A DNA stretch of 62,799 nt from Lachnospiraceae bacterium (GTDB taxonomy: Bacteria; Bacillota; Clostridia; Lachnospirales; Lachnospiraceae). This document shows positions 55,942 to 62,799 of this stretch, one piece after another. Position 1 is the first letter of the stretch. Every line of letters starts with the position of its first letter. The stretch covers positions 1 to 62,799 of the forward strand of contig JAKSSA010000007.1 in assembly GCA_024403335.1 (NCBI GenBank), read 5' to 3'. Under the pieces are notes generated by a model. The model had not been told where the DNA came from, searched no databases, and saw nothing but the letters and a program-made list of their open reading frames with translations. Made by a program: the position numbers and the translations under genes.

Positions 55942-56922
55942 ATGACAGATAAAATGAAGCAGTATAATGCTAAAGTAACCGTAATCGGCGCAGGTCATTG
56001 GGGAATGGCCCTTGCCGATGTATTGGCGTTTAATAATTCTTCCGTAACGGTTTGTGCAAGAAGAATGGAAGAAGTTAATCTGATTAACAATGAACACAAA
56101 TCCAGTTATTTTGATAACTATATTTTTCCTGACAATCTGGTTGCAACTAAAGATGTTGAAAAGAGTGTGGCAGAGTCAGAATACATTGTTATTTCAACCC
56201 CGACGAAGACTGTAACCGAAATGCTTGACATGTTCAGAAAATTCCCCGAAAAGAAATACATTTTTGCCTGTAAGGGATTGATAAACGGGAAAATGATTTC
56301 GACCTATGTTGAAGACGAGTGCAAAATGCCTTTGAAGCTTGCTGTATTGAGCGGACCAAGTTTTGCAAATGAGTTGATTTTGAAAAAAAGTACGGCAGTA
56401 GTTATTGCCGCATGTGATATTGAATTAGCCAGAGAATTTCAAGAGCTTTTCCATACAGACTTTTTCAGACCATATGCAAGTTCTGACATTCTTGGGGTTG
56501 AAGTTTGCGGTGCCGTTAAGAATGTATATGCGATTGCAGCAGGGTTTCTTGACAGGGAATATAAAAGCTTTAACATGAAAAGTGCGATGCTGACACGCGC
56601 TTTGGCTGAAATGACGAAAGTAATGCAGATATTGAATGCTAAGAGTGAGACTTTGATGGGCCTTGCAGGGTTAGGAGATTTGATGCTTACCTGTCATTCT
56701 GATTTGAGCCGAAATTATCGATACGGTTATAACTATGTTGATAACAAGCAGGCGAAAGAAACAACGGAAGGTATAAACGCGACACTTGAAATGCGCAGTT
56801 TTGCCACGACTAACGGAATTGAACTTCCTATTGTGGAAGGTATATATAAGGTGATTTATGAGGGCCTTTCTCTTGAGGATGTTATCGAATCGTTGATGCG
56901 AAGGACATTAAAAGATGAATAG
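55942..56922 (+). CDS. gpsA: Glycerol-3-phosphate dehydrogenase [NAD(P)+]
   Basis: A 326-aa enzyme making sn-glycerol 3-phosphate for phospholipids. NAD(P)-binding VIGAGHWGMALADVL near residue 12; catalytic Lys in GVEVCGAVKNVYAIAAG. Typical GpsA length. Its product feeds the pathway of the PlsC enzymes elsewhere in the window. The ATG is two bases after the rlmD stop; the frame extends into rlmD from a TTG without support. Confidence 0.95.
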   Translation: MTDKMKQYNAKVTVIGAGHWGMALADVLAFNNSSVTVCARRMEEVNLINNEHKSSYFDNYIFPDNLVATKDVEKSVAESEYIVISTPTKTVTEMLDMFRKFPEKKYIFACKGLINGKMISTYVEDECKMPLKLAVLSGPSFANELILKKSTAVVIAACDIELAREFQELFHTDFFRPYASSDILGVEVCGAVKNVYAIAAGFLDREYKSFNMKSAMLTRALAEMTKVMQILNAKSETLMGLAGLGDLMLTCHSDLSRNYRYGYNYVDNKQAKETTEGINATLEMRSFATTNGIELPIVEGIYKVIYEGLSLEDVIESLMRRTLKDE

Positions 56923-56982
56923 TCTGTGATTGTTCTTCCTACAATATGCCATATGGCATATCTGATTATTAAAGGATATATA

Positions 56983-58074
56983 ATGAAAAAAAATAAAAAT
57001 TCTTTGAAGTATTATGCAGATGTTGCAGTAATAGCACTGATAGGTTTTATTGTTCTGAAAATTATATTGAAGGACAAAGATATTGGTGAGATACGGGAAC
57101 AGGTAAATAACATAAGCATACCCTGCCTGATTGCCGCAGTAGTGTGCCTTTTCGTATATGTGGCCAGTGAATCACTCATTATTAAGACACTTTTGAAGCA
57201 GTTTAAAGAAAAGATTTCTTTTATTAAGTGTCTTGCTACTTCGTCAATTGGCTTTTTCTTCTGTGGTATTACACCCTCTGCAACGGGTGGACAGCCTTTA
57301 CAGGTATATACTTTGTCAAAACATGGGTATGATCCTATGGTTTGCACTCTGGTTGTAACGATTATTACAATGGTGTTTAAAGCAGTTTTACTGATTCTTT
57401 TCGGAGTGTTGGCAATACTTGCACCTGATACAATGTTTAGCTCGATTTCGGAAGTTCCCATATTGTTTGCAATCGGACTTTTAGTGGAATTGGGATTTAT
57501 AGTTTTCTGTGCGCTTCTGATAAGAAGACCGGCTATTGCGAAAAAAATAGTTTTGACTGTAATAGGCTGGCTTGGCAAACTTAAATTTGTTAAGAAGACG
57601 GAAAAAATGAAGGAAAAGTTTTTGTCTTCAATGGAAAACTATGAAAAAGCAGCGGAATTTTTCAGCAATCATGTGTGGCTGAATATAGGCATTTTTGCAA
57701 TTACCATTGTTCAAAGAGTTGCATACTTTTCAATATGCTATCTTGTATACAGAGGTCTTGGACTGAGTGCGTACTCATATGTTGATTTACTGGCATTGCA
57801 GGTCGCTTTGTCACTTTCTGTTGATGTATTGCCGTTGCCTGGTGCTTCGGGTGCTAATGAGGGTGTGTTCTCAGTTACCTTTGAAGGTGTGTTTGGCGAA
57901 TATTTACATGCAGGTCTGTTACTTAACAGAGGCATAACTTATTATGTTTTAATGATTTGCACCGGTATAGGCGTTTTAATTACCAAATTTTTATGGAAAG
58001 AAAATGATGGAAAGAAAAGCCTTGAAACTGCTGAAACGGATATCATAAATTCTGATAATGCAAAAATTGAATGA
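56983..58074 (+). CDS. YbhN/UPF0104 (LPG synthase TM region) membrane protein
   Basis: A 363-aa integral membrane protein with about eight helices. The motifs GITPSATGGQPLQ and LPGASGANEG are characteristic of the YbhN/AglD family, related to the flippase half of MprF. Members are proposed to move lipids or lipid-linked sugars, but this one is uncharacterised. SD AAAGGA is six bases before ATG 56983; a GTG at 56926 is less likely. It lies 60 bases after gpsA. Its final codons begin the downstream repeat. Confidence 0.85.
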   Translation: MKKNKNSLKYYADVAVIALIGFIVLKIILKDKDIGEIREQVNNISIPCLIAAVVCLFVYVASESLIIKTLLKQFKEKISFIKCLATSSIGFFFCGITPSATGGQPLQVYTLSKHGYDPMVCTLVVTIITMVFKAVLLILFGVLAILAPDTMFSSISEVPILFAIGLLVELGFIVFCALLIRRPAIAKKIVLTVIGWLGKLKFVKKTEKMKEKFLSSMENYEKAAEFFSNHVWLNIGIFAITIVQRVAYFSICYLVYRGLGLSAYSYVDLLALQVALSLSVDVLPLPGASGANEGVFSVTFEGVFGEYLHAGLLLNRGITYYVLMICTGIGVLITKFLWKENDGKKSLETAETDIINSDNAKIE

Positions 58075-58146
58075 AAGCGCATAGAAAATTGAATGAAAGA
58101 GCGCAGGTGCTTAGGAAAATTGAATGAAAGAGCACAGGTGATTAGA
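58063..58146 (+). repeat. 22-31-bp tandem repeat seeded by the gene's 3' end
   Basis: AAAATTGAATGAAAG occurs at 58063, 58085 and 58116. The first copy contains the last codons and TGA stop of the YbhN-type gene. Confidence 0.8.
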
Positions 58147-58265
58147 AATAATAAGTGCCTATTCATTTTTGGGACAAAAGCACATAAGACAGTTGGTTAG
58201 TGTTGTTTTAAAGACACTGATGATAAATAACAAAAATATATTTAAATATATATGGAGGAACAAGT

Positions 58266-59654
58266 ATGGAAAAGACAATGGATAAGATTATCTCACTTTG
58301 CAAGTCGAGAGGTTTTATTTATCCCGGTTCAGAAATTTACGGCGGTCTCGCTAACACCTGGGATTATGGTAATCTTGGTGTTGAATTGAAGAACAATGTT
58401 AAGAAGGCATGGTGGCAGAAGTTTGTTCAGGAGAACAAGTATAATGTCGGTGTAGACTGTGCTATTTTGATGAATCCTCAGACATGGGTTGCCAGCGGTC
58501 ATCTTGGCGGCTTCTCAGATCCTTTGATGGACTGTAAGGAATGTAAGGAACGTTTCCGCGCTGACAAGCTTATTGAGGATTATGCATTTGAAAAGAAAAT
58601 AACATTTGAGAAGGGTGTAGATGCCTGGTCAAATGAAGAAATGATGAAGTTTATTGACGATAATGGTATTAACTGCCCCAGCTGCGGCAAGCATAACTTT
58701 ACAGAAATCCGTCAGTTCAATCTTATGTTCAAGACCTTCCAGGGTGTTACAGAGGATGCAAAGAATGTTGTATATCTTCGTCCTGAAACAGCACAGGGTA
58801 TTTTCGTAAACTTCAAGAATGTACAGAGAACTTCAAGAAAGAAGATTCCTTTCGGTATCGGCCAGATTGGTAAGAGTTTCAGAAATGAAATTACTCCCGG
58901 TAACTTCACTTTCAGAACACGTGAATTTGAACAGATGGAACTTGAATTCTTCTGCGAACCCGGAACAGACCTTGAATGGTTCACATATTGGAGACAGTTC
59001 TGTATCAACTGGTTACAGAGCCTTGGAATCAAGCCTGAAGAGATGAGAGCAAGAGACCATGATCCTGAAGAACTTTGTTTCTATTCAAAGGCAACAACTG
59101 ACCTTGAGTTCCTTTTCCCGTTCGGATGGGGCGAGCTTTGGGGTATTGCTGACAGAACAGATTATGACCTTACACAGCATCAGACTGTATCAAAGCAGGA
59201 TATGACATATTTCGATGATGAAAAGAACCAGAAGTATGTTCCTTATGTAGTTGAACCTTCTCTTGGCGCAGACAGAGTTGTTCTTGCTTTCCTTTGCGCA
59301 GCTTATGATGAAGAAGAAATCGCAGAAGGAGATGTAAGAACAGTAATGCATTTCCATCCTGCACTTGCTCCTGTTAAGATTGGTGTATTGCCTCTTTCAA
59401 AGAAACTTACAGAAGGTGCTGAGAAGATTTTTGATGAGCTTTCAAAGTCATACTATTGTGAATTTGATGACAGAGGAAATATCGGTAAGAGATATCGCCG
59501 CCAGGACGAAATCGGTACTCCTTACTGCATTACCTACGATTTTGAATCAGAAACAGATGGTGCTGTAACTATTCGTGACCGTGATACAATGCAGCAGGTA
59601 AGAGTTAAGATTGAAGACTTGAAGGAATATTTCAGCGACAAATTTACTTTCTAA
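58266..59654 (+). CDS. glyS: Glycyl-tRNA synthetase (alpha2, eukaryote-like type)
   Basis: A 462-aa class II synthetase. N-terminal [20 protein letters not shown]; zinc ligands in CKEC and CPSCG; motif 2 region [14 protein letters not shown]; motif 3 [14 protein letters not shown]; anticodon-binding domain at the end. This single-chain form differs from the alpha2-beta2 GlyQ/GlyS type. SD GGAGG. The 191-base upstream gap holds repeats and no T-box that I can recognise. Confidence 0.97.
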   Translation: MEKTMDKIISLCKSRGFIYPGSEIYGGLANTWDYGNLGVELKNNVKKAWWQKFVQENKYNVGVDCAILMNPQTWVASGHLGGFSDPLMDCKECKERFRADKLIEDYAFEKKITFEKGVDAWSNEEMMKFIDDNGINCPSCGKHNFTEIRQFNLMFKTFQGVTEDAKNVVYLRPETAQGIFVNFKNVQRTSRKKIPFGIGQIGKSFRNEITPGNFTFRTREFEQMELEFFCEPGTDLEWFTYWRQFCINWLQSLGIKPEEMRARDHDPEELCFYSKATTDLEFLFPFGWGELWGIADRTDYDLTQHQTVSKQDMTYFDDEKNQKYVPYVVEPSLGADRVVLAFLCAAYDEEEIAEGDVRTVMHFHPALAPVKIGVLPLSKKLTEGAEKIFDELSKSYYCEFDDRGNIGKRYRRQDEIGTPYCITYDFESETDGAVTIRDRDTMQQVRVKIEDLKEYFSDKFTF

Positions 59655-59672
59655 TAATATCTGAACGAATCC

Positions 59673-59722
59673 ATAAGGATATGTTTTGACGAAATGTAAA
59701 CATATCCTTATGTGTTTTTTGC
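59673..59722 (+). terminator. Terminator after glyS
   Basis: Perfect 15-bp stem CATAAGGATATGTTT / AAACATATCCTTATG with an 11-base loop, then TGTTTTTTG. Confidence 0.95.
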
Positions 59723-59781
59723 TTTATAGTGCTTTTATTTGTATTGCATATTTGTATACATGGATTAAATGAAAAAAGGGG

Positions 59782-59809
59782 TTGAAATCTGAGACAAAAG
59801 TGCTATAAT
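59782..59809 (+). promoter_or_regulatory. Predicted ppdK promoter
   Basis: TTGAAA (59782-59787), 16-base spacer, perfect TATAAT (59804-59809). Confidence 0.75.
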
Positions 59810-59867
59810 TGCAAGGTTACAGATAATAGAAATAAGAAAAAGAAGAAAAATGAAGGAGGATCATTTT

Positions 59868-62492
59868 ATGAAGAAGTGGGTGTATTTATTCACTGAAGGT
59901 CGCGCAGATATGCGTAATCTCTTAGGTGGTAAGGGTGCTAACCTTGCTGAAATGACAAATCTCGGACTCCCTGTTCCTCAGGGTTTTACCATCACAACTG
60001 AAGCATGTACTCAGTATTATGAAGATGGAAGAGAAATTAATGATGAAATTATGGGCCAGATTAACGAATATATCGTTAAGATGGAAGAAATTACCGGTAA
60101 GAAGTTCGGTGACAGGGAAAATCCTTTGCTTGTTTCCGTACGTTCAGGTGCGAGAGCATCAATGCCCGGTATGATGGATACAATTCTTAACCTTGGCTTA
60201 AATGAAGACGTAGTTAATACTATTGCTGAAAAGTCAGGAAATCCCCGTTGGGCTTGGGATTGCTACAGAAGATTCATTCAGATGTATTCAGATGTAGTTA
60301 TGGAAGTTGGTAAGAAGTATTTTGAAGAGCTTATCGATAACATGAAGTATGCAAAGGGTGTTAAGCAGGATATCGAACTTGATGCTAACGATTTGCACAT
60401 CCTTGCTAATCAGTTTAAACAGGAATATAAGACAGTACTTGGAAAAGAATTCCCTGATGATCCTAAGGAACAGCTTTATGGAGCAATCAAGGCAGTTTTC
60501 CGTTCATGGGATAACCCTCGAGCAAATGTATATCGTCGTGATAACGATATCCCTTACAGCTGGGGTACAGCAGTAAATGTTCAGTCAATGGCATTTGGTA
60601 ACATGGGTGATGACTGTGGTACAGGTGTTGCATTTACTCGTGATCCTGCAACCGGTGAAAAAGGTCTTTTCGGTGAATTCTTAACAAATGCACAGGGTGA
60701 AGACGTTGTTGCCGGTGTTCGTACACCTATGAAGATTTCAGAAATGCAGACAAAGTTCCCTGAAGCATTTTCACAGTTTGAAACAGTTTGCCAGACACTT
60801 GAAAAGCACTATCGTGACATGCAGGATATGGAGTTTACTGTTGAACATGGTAAGCTTTACATGCTCCAGACAAGAAATGGTAAGAGAACAGCACAGGCTG
60901 CTTTAAAGATTGCTTGTGATTTGGTTGATGAGGGTATGAGAACAGAACAGGAAGCTGTTGCTATGATTGATCCCCGTAACCTTGATACACTTCTTCATCC
61001 TCAGTTCGATGCAGCTGATTTGAAGAGACATGATCCTATGGCTAAGGCTCTTGGTGCTTCACCCGGTGCTGCATGCGGTAAGATTGTTTTCACAGCTGAT
61101 GACGCCGTTGAATGGGCTTCAAGAGGCGAGAAGGTAGTTCTTGTTCGTCTTGAGACTTCACCTGAAGATATTACAGGTATGAAGGCTGCTCAGGGTATCC
61201 TCACAGTTCGTGGTGGTATGACAAGCCATGCAGCAGTAGTTGCTCGTGGTATGGGTGAATGCTGCGTTTCAGGTTGCGGCGACATCCAGATGGATGAAAA
61301 GAATAAGACATTTACTTTGAATGGTAAGGTATTCAAAGAAGGCGATTATATTTCACTTGATGGTACAACAGGATGCGTATATGATGGTATCATTGCTACT
61401 GTTGATGCTACAATCGCAGGTGAATTCGGACGTGTAATGGATTGGGCTGACAAGTTCAGAAAGTTACAGGTTCGTACAAATGCTGATACTCCAAGAGATG
61501 CAAGAAAAGCAAGAGAACTTGGTGCAGAAGGTATCGGTCTTTGCCGTACAGAGCACATGTTCTTTGAAGAAGAAAGAATTGCTGCTTTCCGCGAAATGAT
61601 TTGTTCAGACACAGTTGCCGGAAGAGAAGCAGCTCTTGAGAAGATTTTACCTTATCAGCAGGGAGACTTCGAAGCTTTATATGAAGCACTTGAAGGACAT
61701 CCGGTTACTATTCGTTTCTTGGATCCCCCTCTTCATGAATTCGTTCCTACAGAAGAAGCTGATATTGCTAAGCTTGCAGAAGCTCAGGGCAAGTCAGTTA
61801 CTGATATTAAGTTGTTCATTGAAAGCTTGAAGGAATTTAACCCTATGATGGGACACAGAGGATGCCGTCTTGCAGTTACATATCCTGAAATTGCAAAGAT
61901 GCAGACCAAGGCAGTTATCAGAGCAGCTATAAATGTTTCAAAGAAGCATCCCGGCTGGAATGTAATGCCTGAAATCATGATTCCTTTAGTTTGTGACACC
62001 AAGGAATTAAAGTATGTTAAGAAGATTGTTGTTGAAACAGCTGATGCAGAAATCAAGGCAGCAGGCGCTGATATTGAATATCAGGTTGGTACAATGATTG
62101 AAATTCCTCGTGCAGCATTAACTGCTGATGAAATTGCATCAGAAGCTGATTTCTTCTGCTTTGGTACAAACGATCTTACACAGATGACTTATGGTTTCTC
62201 ACGTGATGATGCAGGTAAGTTCCTTAAGTCATACTATGATACAAAGATTTTTGAAAATGATCCTTTTGCAAAGCTTGATCAGACCGGTGTTGGTAAGTTG
62301 ATGGAAATGTCACTTAAGCTTGGCAAGCCCGTTAATTCTAAGCTTCACGTAGGTATCTGCGGTGAACATGGTGGAGACCCTTCTTCAGTTGAATTCTGTC
62401 ACAAGATTGGTCTTGATTATGTTTCATGCTCACCTTTCCGCGTTCCTATTGCGAGATTGGCAGCAGCCCAGGCAGCAATCAAGGAGATGTAA
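59868..62492 (+). CDS. ppdK: Pyruvate, phosphate dikinase
   Basis: An 874-aa enzyme interconverting pyruvate, ATP and phosphate with PEP, AMP and PPi; in anaerobes it works in glycolysis or gluconeogenesis. N-terminal ATP-grasp domain has GGKGANLAEMTNLGLPVPQG and SVRSGARASMPGMMDT. The phosphohistidine is in GGMTSHAAVVARG (about H454). The C-terminal PEP barrel has the catalytic Cys in GICGEHGG (C831). Start 59868 follows AAGGAGG; an ATG at 59850 precedes that SD and is unlikely. Its last codons pair with a downstream inverted copy to extend the terminator stem. Confidence 0.98.
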   Translation: MKKWVYLFTEGRADMRNLLGGKGANLAEMTNLGLPVPQGFTITTEACTQYYEDGREINDEIMGQINEYIVKMEEITGKKFGDRENPLLVSVRSGARASMPGMMDTILNLGLNEDVVNTIAEKSGNPRWAWDCYRRFIQMYSDVVMEVGKKYFEELIDNMKYAKGVKQDIELDANDLHILANQFKQEYKTVLGKEFPDDPKEQLYGAIKAVFRSWDNPRANVYRRDNDIPYSWGTAVNVQSMAFGNMGDDCGTGVAFTRDPATGEKGLFGEFLTNAQGEDVVAGVRTPMKISEMQTKFPEAFSQFETVCQTLEKHYRDMQDMEFTVEHGKLYMLQTRNGKRTAQAALKIACDLVDEGMRTEQEAVAMIDPRNLDTLLHPQFDAADLKRHDPMAKALGASPGAACGKIVFTADDAVEWASRGEKVVLVRLETSPEDITGMKAAQGILTVRGGMTSHAAVVARGMGECCVSGCGDIQMDEKNKTFTLNGKVFKEGDYISLDGTTGCVYDGIIATVDATIAGEFGRVMDWADKFRKLQVRTNADTPRDARKARELGAEGIGLCRTEHMFFEEERIAAFREMICSDTVAGREAALEKILPYQQGDFEALYEALEGHPVTIRFLDPPLHEFVPTEEADIAKLAEAQGKSVTDIKLFIESLKEFNPMMGHRGCRLAVTYPEIAKMQTKAVIRAAINVSKKHPGWNVMPEIMIPLVCDTKELKYVKKIVVETADAEIKAAGADIEYQVGTMIEIPRAALTADEIASEADFFCFGTNDLTQMTYGFSRDDAGKFLKSYYDTKIFENDPFAKLDQTGVGKLMEMSLKLGKPVNSKLHVGICGEHGGDPSSVEFCHKIGLDYVSCSPFRVPIARLAAAQAAIKEM

Positions 62493-62572
62493 TCCTTACA
62501 CAAAAATAATGCACAAGGCTCCGGCCTTGTGCTATTTTTGTGTTTAGGATTACCCTTGATTGCTGCCTGGGC
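62466..62572 (+). terminator. Extended terminator hairpin that includes the end of ppdK
   Basis: Core hairpin GCACAAGGC - TCCG - GCCTTGTGC (62511-62532), then ACACAAAAATA / TATTTTTGTGT, then GTAATCC / GGATTAC, then a perfect 19-bp pairing of the last ppdK codons (62466-62484) with 62554-62572. The stop codon lies inside the stem. Confidence 0.85.
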
Positions 62573-62799
62573 CTTGGCTTTTGTCCTAAGGTGTCAGCGA
62601 AGCTGACGGAACCTTGGGACGATACCGGAAGTTCGTAGAACTTCCGGACAGGCAGCAATTAAGGAAATGTAAATCAACATAAAAATTAAGCACAAGGCTT
62701 CGGCCTTGTGCATTTTTTTTGCTCGAATAACGCTTAACTGCATTTTTAAAACTTTATCTTGTGCTTTCTCTGAAAATCGGTGTGGACTTAGTGTAAGAA
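62573..62799 (+). repeat. Second copy of ppdK 3' end plus terminator, with hairpins
   Basis: Two hairpins come first: AAGGTGTCAGC - GAA - GCTGAC...ACCTT (62588-62615) and CCGGAAGTTC - GTA - GAACTTCCGG (62625-62647). CAGGCAGCAATTAAGGAAAT (from 62649) then copies the ppdK end, followed by a terminator GCACAAGGC - TTCG - GCCTTGTGC plus T8 (62690-62720). Bases 62721-62799 show no feature I recognise. The whole 307-base tail 62493-62799 has no ORF. Confidence 0.8.

Noticed and set aside
57012-57578. Minus-strand frame of 188 codons
   Set aside because: Shadow of the YbhN-type membrane-protein gene.
62466-62720. MITE or insertion sequence at the ppdK end
   Set aside because: The inverted and direct copies derive from ppdK itself and there is no target-site duplication or transposase, so local duplication explains it better.

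Overview
The window reads as chromosomal DNA of a low-GC, Gram-positive anaerobe of the Clostridia, most likely a Lachnospiraceae member. Evidence: A+T-rich composition, strong purine-rich Shine-Dalgarno (SD) sites, AddAB instead of RecBCD, CIRCE-controlled groESL, pyruvate phosphate dikinase, an alpha2-type glycyl-tRNA synthetase, a split PurH (separate PurO-like cyclohydrolase and AICAR formyltransferase), and a giant protein resembling the clostridial DUF5717 family. I cannot name the genus. I saw no tRNA, rRNA, transposase, prophage, CRISPR array or T-box.

Layout: 1-7437, the C-terminal part of a YhaN/SbcC-like membrane ATPase, a lipoprotein, a 1251-aa DUF5717-like protein and a coiled-coil membrane protein, leading into valS. 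10371-12943, flotillin and a DegV fatty-acid-binding protein. 13156-24068, addB-addA-diacylglycerol-kinase-like gene, then rpoD-plsC. 24303-32065, minus-strand gltX, a plus-strand UvrD-like helicase, and minus-strand plsC-like and groES-groEL-membrane protein genes. 32359-41083, an HD-GYP receptor, the last two purine-synthesis steps, and an operon of M18 aminopeptidase, dUTPase, RnfD-like protein, zinc-ribbon protein and trpS. 41201-46269, deoC-pdp nucleoside catabolism, a lipoprotein, hflX and an orphan HPt-like protein. 46747-54351, a six-module surface protein, a C39-like peptidase, a convergent sialate O-acetylesterase and a short GNAT protein. 54578-62492, rlmD-gpsA-YbhN-type membrane protein, glyS and ppdK.

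The genes are mostly housekeeping: translation (four aminoacyl-tRNA synthetases, HflX, RlmD), recombination (AddAB, helicase), phospholipid synthesis (GpsA, two PlsC-type acyltransferases, a lipid kinase), nucleotide metabolism and protein folding. The accessory part is the envelope set: surface protein, lipoproteins, C39 peptidase, flotillin and DUF5717-like cluster.

The least ordinary signal lies between genes. Almost every larger gap holds its own degenerate tandem repeat, with a different unit each time (8, 10, 14, 15, 17, 26, 31, about 36 and 44 bp). At several genes the unit is a copy of the gene's own 3' end including the stop codon (C39 gene, YbhN-type gene, ppdK). ppdK ends in a long inverted repeat that folds its last codons into the terminator stem, followed by a second copy of gene end plus terminator. 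Two genes have consensus promoters placed so that the transcript would start on the A of the start codon, and three start sites have a stem-loop between the SD and the AUG. These are sequence-level observations; any function for them is inference.
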